Source: Balneolales bacterium
Lineage (GTDB): Bacteria > Bacteroidota > Rhodothermia > Balneolales > Natronogracilivirgulaceae
DNA length: 26,804 nt
Assembly (NCBI GenBank): GCA_007116685.1
Contig: SKIC01000184.1
Span: 1 to 26,804 of the forward strand
Reading direction: 5' to 3'
Position numbers and translations under genes: made by a program. This document shows, piece by piece, positions 1 through 7,529 of the stretch. How positions within the stretch are numbered: position 1 is the first letter of the stretch; every line of letters begins with the position of its first letter. The notes beneath the pieces are model-generated. The model was given only the letters and a program-made list of their open reading frames with translations, had not been told where the DNA came from and searched no databases.

Positions 1-1
1 A

Positions 2-1165
2 AGTCAATTTTTTGAGCCATTTCGAAATTTACCAGCACAAATAACTGAGGAAGATGCAGCGGACTTAAAAGAAAGAGCCCGAAATATCATTCAGGAATCT
101 GTAATGAAACAACTCTCTTATTTGGCTGATTTTTTGAATGAAGAATACATTCCAGCATCTGCAGAACGAGAAGGAATTGGTTTTGTACCCGGTGGCGAAG
201 AGTATTACAACTATCGTATTCGCTATTACACTACGCTTAATCTAACGGCAGAAGAAATTCATCAAACAGGACTGGATGAAGTGCAGCGAATTCGAACCGA
301 AATGATGGAAATTGTCAAAGAAGCCGGTTTTGATGATGACTTTGATGGATTTGTCCATTTCTTGAGAACCGATCCTCAGTTTTATGCCGAAACACCGGAA
401 CAATTAATGAAGAAAACCACCTTTGTTCTGAAAATGATGGATGGGCGTTTACCAGAATTATTCAAAACTCTGCCCAGACTTCCGTATGGAATAATGGAGA
501 TTCCGGAGCATTTGGCTCCTCGCACAACCACAGCCTATTACAGCCGAGGCAGGGCAGATGGTACACGTGCCGGTTTCTATGCGGTTAACACCTATAATTT
601 ACCATCACGCCCTTTATACGAGGTTGAGGCATTGTCTCTGCACGAGGCTGTACCAGGACATCATTTGCAAATTGCGTTACAACAGGAATTAGAAAATCTA
701 CCAAATTTCAGAACTTCCGCCTCATTTACCGCTTACGTAGAAGGCTGGGCTTTGTATGCTGAGCGACTTGGTTTGGAAGTAGGATTTTATGAGGATATGT
801 ATTCCAATTTTGGCCGGTTAAGTTATGAAATGTGGAGAGCGCTTCGATTGGTTGTGGATACCGGATTACACGCCAAGGGATGGAGTCGTCAACAAGCCGT
901 AGATTTTATGGCTGAAAATTCAGCACTTTCACTTCATAATATCAATGCAGAAGTAAATCGTTATATCTTCTGGCCGGGACAGGCATTGGCGTACAAAATT
1001 GGCGAAATCAAAATAAGAGAATTACGAGCTCTCGCCGAACAAGAACTGGGTGATTCTTTCGATATCCGCTCATTTCATGATGCTATCCTATTGAGTGGAA
1101 GTGTGCCTTTAGAGGTTTTGGAAGAGAATATTTTGATTTGGATTAGTGAGCGTAGTGGTGAATGA
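2..1165 (+). CDS. DUF885 family protein, C-terminal part (cut by window edge)
   Basis: The reading frame is open to the left edge, so the real start lies outside the window and about 388 residues of the C-terminal part are visible. It carries the family hallmarks HEAVPGHH (encoded at 641-664) and YVEGWALYAERLG (from 734). These resemble a zinc-metallopeptidase core in which the His pair and the Glu of EGW would bind metal. DUF885 proteins in Bacteroidota are often secreted or periplasmic and are assumed to be peptidases, but the N-terminus that would show a signal peptide is missing. Upstream residues in frame (from SQFFEPF) look like normal coding sequence, so an internal ATG at 104 is not the start. 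The gene ends with TGA inside a stretch that also holds a toxin-like remnant. Family assignment is firm; the substrate is unknown. Confidence 0.9.
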   Translation, partial: SQFFEPFRNLPAQITEEDAADLKERARNIIQESVMKQLSYLADFLNEEYIPASAEREGIGFVPGGEEYYNYRIRYYTTLNLTAEEIHQTGLDEVQRIRTEMMEIVKEAGFDDDFDGFVHFLRTDPQFYAETPEQLMKKTTFVLKMMDGRLPELFKTLPRLPYGIMEIPEHLAPRTTTAYYSRGRADGTRAGFYAVNTYNLPSRPLYEVEALSLHEAVPGHHLQIALQQELENLPNFRTSASFTAYVEGWALYAERLGLEVGFYEDMYSNFGRLSYEMWRALRLVVDTGLHAKGWSRQQAVDFMAENSALSLHNINAEVNRYIFWPGQALAYKIGEIKIRELRALAEQELGDSFDIRSFHDAILLSGSVPLEVLEENILIWISERSGE

Positions 1166-1281
1166 TACTCTTTTTGAATCGTTGATATTAGCATTATCGT
1201 AAACCGTTACTTAGTTTGGATAAAAATATCATTCGAATAGGAAAAGAATTAGGTTTACAATTAATAGAGGTAACCACATGA
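1161..1281 (+). pseudogene. Possible remnant of a PIN-domain (VapC-like) toxin, C-terminal end, frameshifted
   Basis: Between the DUF885 stop and the antitoxin start two short frames read like the end of a PIN-domain protein. Frame A (1161-1199) gives NDTLFESLILALS, similar to the family's YDALF-x-ALAL helix. Frame B (1192-1281) gives HYRKPLLSLDKNIIRIGKEL followed by GLQLIEVTT and a stop, similar to the typical PLLTxDKxLxxAAKELGIxVI tail. A single frameshift near 1192-1199 would join them. The frame B stop overlaps the next gene's start as ATGA at 1278-1281, a spacing usual for coupled genes. The N-terminal two thirds, with the first catalytic acids, is absent, so no active toxin is encoded here. 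The match is from memory of the family, not from an alignment, and the fragment is short, so this is a suggestion. Confidence 0.45.
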
Positions 1282-1499
1282 AAGTCTATACTTACTCTCA
1301 GGCCCGTCAAAAATTATCTGATGTATTAGATGACGCTCGTCGTGATGGTGGAGTGCGTATTAAAAGAAGAGACGGTCAAATATTTATCCTACAGCCTATA
1401 GAGGAGAATAAATCACCTTTAGATGTAGAAGGATTAAATTCAGATATCAGTTTAGAAGAAATCAATGAATGTATTAGAGAAGTTAGACATAGACATTAA
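1278..1499 (+). CDS. Phd/YefM-family antitoxin-like protein (apparently orphan)
   Basis: This 73-residue protein starts MKVYTYSQARQKLSDVLDDA, the pattern of the Phd/YefM antitoxin fold, whose N-terminal part dimerises and binds the operator DNA. It is followed by a basic patch (RIKRRDGQIFILQP) and an acidic C-terminal tail that in the family wraps the toxin. AGAGGT at 1265-1270 gives a plausible ribosome site 7 bases before the ATG. No intact toxin gene is adjacent: downstream the next gene is on the other strand only 4 bases away, and upstream there is only a PIN-like remnant ending with an ATGA overlap. It may have lost its toxin or may act as a stand-alone regulator. Family call is good; function is inferred. 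Confidence 0.78.
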   Translation: MKVYTYSQARQKLSDVLDDARRDGGVRIKRRDGQIFILQPIEENKSPLDVEGLNSDISLEEINECIREVRHRH

Positions 1500-1503
1500 A
1501 GTC

Positions 1504-2154
1504 TCACACTTGTATCACCTCATCATCAGCTACAACAAAAATATCTTCTTTTTCTCTTTGTATTCTATGTAATCCGGTAAATCTGCCAAAAGCTGGTAGA
1601 ATGATACTATTCTCAGTTACCACGAAACAGGGTAGGGTTACTTGTTGTCTTCCTAATCCGGATAATTGAAATCCGGGGTGAATATGTCCACTTATTGAAA
1701 AAACTGAACCATCAGAATGTATATTCTCTGAAGGATGATGTGTGAATAAAAATGGCTTTCTGATATAATTCTTATCCTCAAGCAGTAATCGGCTTTGCTC
1801 ATATAATTCTTTTGGCAGGATATCGTGATTTCCTGGAATCAATCGAAATACCACATTTTTATTTTTTTTGAGCCAATCTGATAGGATTCGCCATTCGGTA
1901 TTTTCGTGACTATGAAATAAATCACCCAAAAAGAAAACCTCAGTTGGCTGATATGTTGAAATTAGTTTTTCTAAGCGTTTTAGATCGTGATAGGTAATAT
2001 CACTGGAAACAGGAATTCCGCCTTGTTGAAAAGTTCCGGCCTTGCCGTAGTGAGTATCAGATAGTATCAAACATTTTTCTTCCACCCAATAAATGGCTTT
2101 TTCTGAAATAAGAAGAAGATGTTGTTCTTTTATGATAATCTTTTGGTGTCTCAT
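1504..2154 (-). CDS. pdeM: Ligase-associated DNA damage response endonuclease PdeM
   Basis: A 216-residue calcineurin-like metallophosphoesterase. The metal-binding motifs are in the expected order: SDTHYGK (residues 32-38), GDLFHS (77-82), GNHD (108-111), a THHP motif near 140 and GHIHPG near 157. In the four-gene ligase-associated repair cassette this protein is the putative nuclease/phosphoesterase acting with a DEXH helicase, an exonuclease and an ATP-dependent ligase. Its ATG shares one base with the TAA of the helicase gene (TAATG on the minus strand), so the two are probably translationally coupled. The exonuclease and ligase are not in this window. It ends convergently, 4 bases from the antitoxin gene, with no terminator visible in between. 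Confidence 0.9.
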   Translation of the reverse strand: MRHQKIIIKEQHLLLISEKAIYWVEEKCLILSDTHYGKAGTFQQGGIPVSSDITYHDLKRLEKLISTYQPTEVFFLGDLFHSHENTEWRILSDWLKKNKNVVFRLIPGNHDILPKELYEQSRLLLEDKNYIRKPFLFTHHPSENIHSDGSVFSISGHIHPGFQLSGLGRQQVTLPCFVVTENSIILPAFGRFTGLHRIQREKEDIFVVADDEVIQV

Positions 2155-4637
2155 TATCTCTTAGTAACTAATACCTTTTTCTCTAAGCTTTCTTTCATTC
2201 GTTTAACTCGGTCAGCTAATTTTTCAGAAGACAAACGGGCACGTAATCTGTCTACCATGATGGGAAATGCAAATGGTGTCATACGCTCAGGATTTGTAAT
2301 GATAATTTCCTGAGAATTAATGTACTCCAATGTTTTACGTATTCTTTTTTCATCCAATTGAAAATTCATTGCTTCGCTGTATGATTGCGAAATCAAACGA
2401 TTATCTGTGTCGTATTCCTGTAATACTTCGAATAATAATTCAGAACTGGATTGCAGATGTTTATTGCTGATGTTTTGTCCCGGAAATCCAGAAAACACCA
2501 ATCCGGCAATTCGGGCAATTTCACGAAAATGCCTTTTAGCCAAATCTGAAGCATTTATACTACTCATAATATCATCAGATAAATGTTCGGTATTGAACAG
2601 ACCCAATTCTATAGCTTTTTCTAATGGTGGTTCTTGATCAGATAATAATTCAAATCCATAATCATTCATGGCCATAGAAAAGGAGATAGGTTGTATTTGG
2701 GATATACGCCAGGCTATTAGTGATGCAAGTCCTTCATGGGTCATTCTACCCGCTACAGGATAAAAATAAACGTGCCATCCTTCCCGTGTTTTGAATTTTT
2801 CTATGAGCATTTGATTATGAAGTGGAAGAGCAGACCATTTCTTCTGAGTTACTAACATCTCTTTGGCTGCTTGCATCTCATGACTATCAAATTCATCTCT
2901 TTCTGCTTCTTCAATCTTTTTTCTAATCATATCAGATAGATGCGTGCTAAGTTGCATTCTACCGCCCATCCATCTACTTACCAGTCCTTTATTCTTTTTG
3001 GATTTTCTCACATAGACGGTCAACTCTTTTAAGCGAATATATTCCAGCCATCTTCCTGCAAACAAGAACGTATCACCGGGTTTTAATTTGGCTATAAACG
3101 ATTCCTCTACTGTGCCAACATATCCACCTGTAATAAATCGAACTTTTAAAGCTGGATCTGCAACTATTGTACCTATCGAAAATTTGTGTCTCCTACTGAT
3201 TTTCTTATTTGTCATTACATAGAGCCCATCATCATCTATAGACACTTTCTGATAATCTTCGTAGCGCTTTAATGCTTTTCCTCCAGTAGTCACAAATTGT
3301 AAAACCCAATTCCAATCTTCATCGGATAGATTTCTGTAGGTATATGATGTTTTAATTTCCCTCTTTAATTCATCCGGATAAAAACCATCGCCTGCAGCTA
3401 TGGTATTTACATATTGGGTAAGTACATCTAAAGGATTCTCGTATGGTTCTCTTTCTTCAATAAAGTTTTTAGCCATAGCATCTTGTAAGGCTGCAGATTC
3501 AACCAATTCCATAGCATGCGTAGGAACGAAGTATATTTTACTGGTTGCTCCAGGTTTGTGTCCGCTTCTTCCGGCTCTTTGAACAAATCTTGCAACTCCT
3601 TTCGGACTCCCAATCTGAATAACACATTCTACCGGTGAGAAATCCACGCCTAAATCAAGGGAAGAAGTTGATACAACTAATTTTAGTGAACCTGCATGTA
3701 TAGCATCTTCAACCCATTGGCGCACATCACTATCCAATGAACCATGATGCAGAGCCATTTGACCGGCTAAATCCGGAAAAGTATCTAATAAGGCTTGATA
3801 CCATATTTCTGCCTGCGCTCTGGTATTGGTAAACAGCAAGGTAGATGAACTGTTGAAAATAATATCTTTGAGTTCTTTAATGAGTGAAATTCCTATGTGA
3901 CCTGCCCAGGAAAAAGAACCAGTATTCTTAGGTAAAATGGTATGGACTTCAAGTTTCTTTGTAATTTCTGCTTTTATAATGCTACCGTTATTAGGGCTAC
4001 CCAGAAGCACGTCTTTTGCTTGATTCAAATTACCTATGGTTGCAGAAATTCCCCATATCTGTGCCTTAGGACAAATATATTTCAATCGTGACAAACCAAG
4101 TTCAGTTAGTACGCCTCTTTTTGATCCCAGAAGTTCATGCCATTCATCAACTACGATTGTGTCGAGATTAGAAAACTTAACATCATGATTTTTCTTTGAT
4201 AAGAATAAATGCAAAGACTCGGGCGTAGTGATTAAAACCTGAGGCATCTTTCTATTTATTCTCTGTTTCACACTCTGAGATGTATCTCCGGTTCTTCTGA
4301 GAATCTCCCATGGGATTTTTAATTCATCTGTGATTTTATGCAATGCCTGTTCGGTGTCTTTAGCTAAGGCACGTAGAGGAGTAATCCAAAGTACCCGTAA
4401 ACCTCTACCTTTTTTTTCTTTGTAGGGATTTTTGTCATCTCTCAAATACTTCATCAACGCTGGCACATACAAGGCTAAAGTCTTTCCACTGCCTGTAGGC
4501 GCATTTAAAATGCCTGACTCGCCACGAAGAAATTTCTCCCATATTTCCAATTGATAAGGAAAGGGTTCCCAATTTCTCGAAGCAAACCAATCAAGTATTA
4601 CTTTTCTGTAATTTTCCATGTGCATGTATTCTTGCAT
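2154..4637 (-). CDS. Ligase-associated DNA damage response DEXH-box helicase (Lhr-like)
   Basis: An SF2 helicase of 827 residues from the first ATG. Visible motifs are a Q-motif-like PFPYQLEIW (25-33), Walker A APTGSGKT (46-53), TPLRALAKD, TTPESL, DEWH (164-167), SATIGN (198-203), HHGSLD, and the motif V/VI region with DLGVDF and QRAGRSGH. The C-terminal half is the Lhr-specific extension. The family unwinds DNA 3' to 5' and is paired with PdeM in a repair module. Start choice is uncertain: in-frame ATGs at 4637, 4625 and 4619 are all possible, none with a good Shine-Dalgarno site; MENYRK at 4619 would give 821 residues and matches where homologues tend to begin. It is the first gene of a two-gene operon with pdeM. 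Confidence 0.9.
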   Translation of the reverse strand: MQEYMHMENYRKVILDWFASRNWEPFPYQLEIWEKFLRGESGILNAPTGSGKTLALYVPALMKYLRDDKNPYKEKKGRGLRVLWITPLRALAKDTEQALHKITDELKIPWEILRRTGDTSQSVKQRINRKMPQVLITTPESLHLFLSKKNHDVKFSNLDTIVVDEWHELLGSKRGVLTELGLSRLKYICPKAQIWGISATIGNLNQAKDVLLGSPNNGSIIKAEITKKLEVHTILPKNTGSFSWAGHIGISLIKELKDIIFNSSSTLLFTNTRAQAEIWYQALLDTFPDLAGQMALHHGSLDSDVRQWVEDAIHAGSLKLVVSTSSLDLGVDFSPVECVIQIGSPKGVARFVQRAGRSGHKPGATSKIYFVPTHAMELVESAALQDAMAKNFIEEREPYENPLDVLTQYVNTIAAGDGFYPDELKREIKTSYTYRNLSDEDWNWVLQFVTTGGKALKRYEDYQKVSIDDDGLYVMTNKKISRRHKFSIGTIVADPALKVRFITGGYVGTVEESFIAKLKPGDTFLFAGRWLEYIRLKELTVYVRKSKKNKGLVSRWMGGRMQLSTHLSDMIRKKIEEAERDEFDSHEMQAAKEMLVTQKKWSALPLHNQMLIEKFKTREGWHVYFYPVAGRMTHEGLASLIAWRISQIQPISFSMAMNDYGFELLSDQEPPLEKAIELGLFNTEHLSDDIMSSINASDLAKRHFREIARIAGLVFSGFPGQNISNKHLQSSSELLFEVLQEYDTDNRLISQSYSEAMNFQLDEKRIRKTLEYINSQEIIITNPERMTPFAFPIMVDRLRARLSSEKLADRVKRMKESLEKKVLVTKR

Positions 4638-4702
4638 CGAATAACAGAAAAGGTTTTAAAATGATTTATTTCATCTCATTGAAAAAGCATTTAAAAATAC
4701 AG

Positions 4703-4732
4703 TTGACAAACTTATAATTCTGTCCGTATATT
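4703..4732 (+). promoter_or_regulatory. Promoter of the tRNA-Asp gene
   Basis: TTGACA at 4703-4708 and TATATT at 4727-4732 are separated by 18 bases. The -10 runs on into TATATTTG, which also fits the Bacteroidota TAnnTTTG element. The tRNA 5' end is 18 bases after the -10, which leaves a short leader for RNase P. No other gene starts here. Confidence 0.8.
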
Positions 4733-4750
4733 TGAGTTCTAATCAAAAAT

Positions 4751-4824
4751 GGTCCGGTAGTTCAGTTGGTTAGAACGCCTGCCTGTCACGCAGGAGGTCG
4801 AGGGTTCGAGTCCCTTCCGGATCG
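4751..4824 (+). tRNA. tRNA-Asp, anticodon GTC
   Basis: The cloverleaf can be drawn by eye. The acceptor arm pairs GGTCCGG (4751-4757) with CCGGATC (ending 4823), with one G-U pair, and G is the discriminator at 4824. The D arm uses GTTC/GAAC. The anticodon stem CCTGC/GCAGG closes the loop CTGTCAC, with anticodon GTC at 4785-4787. The T arm is GAGGG-TTCGAGT-CCCTT. G73 and the GTC anticodon are the aspartate identity elements. CCA is not encoded (the next bases are CAC), so it must be added after transcription. It has its own promoter and terminator and is therefore a single-gene unit. Confidence 0.96.
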
Positions 4825-4827
4825 CAC

Positions 4828-4861
4828 AAAGGCTGCTTGAATTTTTCAGGCAGCCTTTTTT
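4828..4861 (+). terminator. Rho-independent terminator after tRNA-Asp
   Basis: AAAGGCTGC (4828-4836) pairs with GCAGCCTTT (4850-4858). The stem can continue inward through TTGAA/TTCAG to a three-base loop, about 14 pairs in all, and runs into a stretch of T from 4856 to 4861. It begins three bases after the tRNA 3' end. Confidence 0.88.
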
Positions 4862-4905
4862 GTTATATTGAAAGTGCACAAACTTTCGTTACGCTCTAAT
4901 TTATG

Positions 4906-4954
4906 TTGAACTTAATTCTTTAAAATTCGTTTAATTAATACTATTTAAGTTCAA
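4906..4954. repeat. Inverted repeat upstream of mnmG
   Basis: TTGAACTTAA (4906-4915) and TTAAGTTCAA (4945-4954) are perfect 10-base inverted copies separated by 29 very AT-rich bases. They lie between the tRNA-Asp terminator and the mnmG start, where the mnmG promoter should be. They could be a two-site operator or part of the 5' leader. No clear -35/-10 pair is visible between them. A smaller hairpin, GAAAGT/ACTTTC, lies just upstream at 4870-4887. Function is unknown. Confidence 0.35.
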
Positions 4955-4979
4955 TAAAAACAAATAATAATAGAAAAAA

Positions 4980-6866
4980 ATGTCATCTCGTTATCCTAAA
5001 TATGATACTATAGTCGTTGGCGGTGGACATGCCGGTAGCGAAGCAGCCGGAGCAGCTGCACATATGGGAAATAAGACATTATTAATCTCAATGAATCTTA
5101 ATGGCATTGCTCAAATGTCTTGTAATCCTGCTATGGGTGGAGTGGCTAAAGGTCAATTGGTGAGAGAGATTGATGCTCTAGGTGGATTATCCGGAATTGT
5201 GTCCGATGAAAGTGGTGTGCAATTTAGGATGCTCAACAGGAGTAAAGGTCCTGCGATGTGGTCTCCTCGTTGTCAGTCAGATAGAATGAAATATGCCGAA
5301 CGAATGCGATTTCATTTAGAGCAGATTCCTAATCTTACCTTTCGCCAGGATAATGTAGTTGAGATTTTAGTTACTGATGAGAAAGAAGTTTGGGGCGTAA
5401 AAACACAGACAGGTCAAGTATTTGAAACCAAAACGGTTATTTTAACTAGCGGAACATTTCTTAACGGTTTAATTCATATCGGCGAACAGCAATATGGTGG
5501 TGGAAGATCAGGAGAACGGGCGTCTCATGGAATAACAGCTTGTTTGGAAGACCTTGGTTTTGAGTCAGGTCGTCTAAAAACGGGAACTCCACCTAGGATA
5601 GACGGACGTAGTATTAACTACGAAAAACTTGAAATCCAATACGGTGATGAATACCCCAGTCCATTCTCTTTTATGACTAACTCATTGCCTTCAATCGATG
5701 AGCAAATGACATGTTGGATTGGATACACTACCCCGGAAGTGCATGATATGCTCCGTACCGGATTTGACAGAAGCCCAATGTTTAATGGGAGAATCAAATC
5801 TACCGGTCCAAGATATTGTCCATCTATTGAGGATAAGATAAATCGTTTTGCTGATCGTGACAGACATCAACTATTTCTGGAGCCGGAAGGAAGAGATACC
5901 TACGAAATGTATCTGAATGGATTTTCTACCAGTTTACCGGAAGATGTGCAATATCATGCATTGAGAACTATACCCGGATTTGAAGAAGCTGTAATGCTCA
6001 GACCGGGATATGCTATTGAATACGATTTCTTCCCACCGCATCAGATAAAGAGAAGTATGGAGACCAAATTGGTTCCCGGATTATTTTTTGCGGGTCAAAT
6101 AAATGGAACTACAGGTTACGAAGAGGCTGCTTGCCAGGGATTGATGGCAGGAATTAATTCTGCTAGAAAAGCTCAGGGGCATGAACCTGTAATTATCCAA
6201 AGATCAGAGGGATACATTGGGGTACTCATTGATGATTTAGTTGGCAAGGGGACAGATGAACCATACCGTATGTTTACGTCTCGTGCTGAACATAGAATTT
6301 TGTTACGACAGGATAATGCCGATTTACGTCTAACCGAAATTGGGTACAAAATTGGATTGGCTAAAGAAGACAGATATAATCGCTATCTCAAGAAGAAGGA
6401 AGAGATAAATTCTCTTCATGATTTATTAGCAGATTATAGTGCAAAACCAGAAATTTATAATCCTATTCTGGAAAAAGCTGATACTTCTCCACTCAAGCAA
6501 TCAATTAAGATTCCTAAAGTAATAACCAGGCCACAACTTTCTCTTTTTGATTTAATTGATGGAGACGCTGAGTTAAAAGAAAAAGTAGATGCCATTACTC
6601 AGGATAAATTAGTAATTGAACAAATTGAAATTCAGTTGAAGTATGCTGGCTATATCGAGAAAGAGTATGATATGGTAGCTCAAATACAACAGCAGGAAAA
6701 CTTTCGAATTCCCGAAAAATTGGATTATTCAAGAATTAAAAGTCTATCATCTGAAGGTTTGCAGAAATTACATAAAGTAAAACCCGAGACGATTGGACAG
6801 GCTTCAAGAATAAGTGGAGTATCGGCAAGTGATATTGCTGTACTCATGGTTTACCTGAAGAACTAA
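4980..6866 (+). CDS. mnmG: tRNA uridine-5-carboxymethylaminomethyl(34) synthesis enzyme MnmG (GidA)
   Basis: A 628-residue FAD-dependent enzyme of the usual length. With MnmE it installs carboxymethylaminomethyl groups on U34 of wobble-reading tRNAs, using methylenetetrahydrofolate. The FAD dinucleotide-binding motif GGGHAG is at residues 14-19. The signatures CNPAMGGVAKG (48-58), PRCQSDRMKY (96-105) and RYCPSIEDK (with the conserved Cys) are all present, and the C-terminal helical domain that contacts MnmE is complete. The ATG at 4980 follows an A-rich leader without a Shine-Dalgarno motif. Its TAA stop shares its last base with the ATG of rsmG (TAATG at 6864-6868), so the two genes form an operon. 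MnmE is not in the window. Confidence 0.97.
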   Translation: MSSRYPKYDTIVVGGGHAGSEAAGAAAHMGNKTLLISMNLNGIAQMSCNPAMGGVAKGQLVREIDALGGLSGIVSDESGVQFRMLNRSKGPAMWSPRCQSDRMKYAERMRFHLEQIPNLTFRQDNVVEILVTDEKEVWGVKTQTGQVFETKTVILTSGTFLNGLIHIGEQQYGGGRSGERASHGITACLEDLGFESGRLKTGTPPRIDGRSINYEKLEIQYGDEYPSPFSFMTNSLPSIDEQMTCWIGYTTPEVHDMLRTGFDRSPMFNGRIKSTGPRYCPSIEDKINRFADRDRHQLFLEPEGRDTYEMYLNGFSTSLPEDVQYHALRTIPGFEEAVMLRPGYAIEYDFFPPHQIKRSMETKLVPGLFFAGQINGTTGYEEAACQGLMAGINSARKAQGHEPVIIQRSEGYIGVLIDDLVGKGTDEPYRMFTSRAEHRILLRQDNADLRLTEIGYKIGLAKEDRYNRYLKKKEEINSLHDLLADYSAKPEIYNPILEKADTSPLKQSIKIPKVITRPQLSLFDLIDGDAELKEKVDAITQDKLVIEQIEIQLKYAGYIEKEYDMVAQIQQQENFRIPEKLDYSRIKSLSSEGLQKLHKVKPETIGQASRISGVSASDIAVLMVYLKN

Positions 6867-7507
6867 TGTTTCACGTGAAACATCATAGCGTAGATGTCCG
6901 ACATGTTTCACGTGAAACATACGATAAATGTTGTCAGAAGGTGGATGAGAGTGAGGGGTTGAAAGAATATGCTAGTCTCTTATTTAGAGAGAATCAAAAA
7001 GTGAATTTAATTAGTCGGAGAATGTCAGAAGATGTTTTTCGCGAGCATTTGATTCATTGTCTTTTAGCATCGGAATTGAGTTTAATAGAATCGAATACTA
7101 CATATGTGGATGCAGGCACTGGTGGAGGCTTGCCCGGTTTGCCATTGGCGATTCTTTCTTCTGATTCAGTTTTTCTCTTAAATGACAAATCAGTCAAAAA
7201 GCAGATTTCTTTGCAGCGTATTGTGAATGCAATGCAATTAGAGAATGTGAGCTGCCATCAGGGAGATATTTCAAGCTTTCGAATAGATAGGATGGTTGTG
7301 TTATTATCAAAGCACGCATTTAAATTGAAAAACCTCATCAAAGAGACCTCAATGTTATCAAAAAAGAGAATGATAGTATGGAAAGGTGAAGACTTTTTTG
7401 ATGAATTGAGAATACTAGATAAACCAACTTTGCATGTTGTTGCTTTTGATTTATCTGGATTAGGTGATTTTTATGAGGGTAAGTATATTCTTGATATTAG
7501 AATGTAA
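6866..7507 (+). CDS. rsmG: 16S rRNA (guanine(527)-N7)-methyltransferase RsmG (GidB)
   Basis: A 213-residue SAM-dependent methyltransferase that makes m7G527 in 16S rRNA. The SAM-binding glycine-rich loop DAGTGGGLPGLP is at residues 82-93, after the family motif NQKVNLISR (43-51). The later LLSKHAFK segment corresponds to the usual SRAF region with small changes. The first 18 residues are unusual because the DNA coding for them holds two 16-bp parS palindromes: MFHVKH (codons 1-6) and HVSRET (codons 13-18) are direct readouts of those sites. The conserved enzyme core appears to begin only around residue 30. The start overlaps the mnmG stop by one base. Loss of this gene gives low-level streptomycin resistance in other bacteria. 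Confidence 0.95.
   Translation: MFHVKHHSVDVRHVSRETYDKCCQKVDESEGLKEYASLLFRENQKVNLISRRMSEDVFREHLIHCLLASELSLIESNTTYVDAGTGGGLPGLPLAILSSDSVFLLNDKSVKKQISLQRIVNAMQLENVSCHQGDISSFRIDRMVVLLSKHAFKLKNLIKETSMLSKKRMIVWKGEDFFDELRILDKPTLHVVAFDLSGLGDFYEGKYILDIRM
6867..6882. promoter_or_regulatory. parS site 1 (ParB-binding palindrome)
   Basis: The sequence TGTTTCACGTGAAACA is the exact bacterial parS consensus. With flanks it is an 18-bp perfect palindrome at 6866-6883. It begins inside the rsmG start codon, directly at the mnmG/rsmG junction. ParB (Spo0J) would load here and spread for chromosome segregation. Confidence 0.95.
6904..6919. promoter_or_regulatory. parS site 2 (ParB-binding palindrome)
   Basis: A second exact TGTTTCACGTGAAACA, again an 18-bp palindrome with its flanks (6903-6920). 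It lies 37 bp centre to centre from site 1. It is within rsmG but read in another codon phase (CAT GTT TCA CGT GAA ACA). Two perfect copies this close cannot be chance. Confidence 0.95.
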
Positions 7508-7529
7508 CTAAACCCTAATCCTTTCCGTT

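Noticed and set aside
4640..4980. Replication origin next to mnmG (AT-rich stretch, gidA neighbourhood).
   Set aside because: No DnaA-box cluster (TTATNCACA) is visible and dnaA is not nearby; only the parS pair suggests origin proximity.
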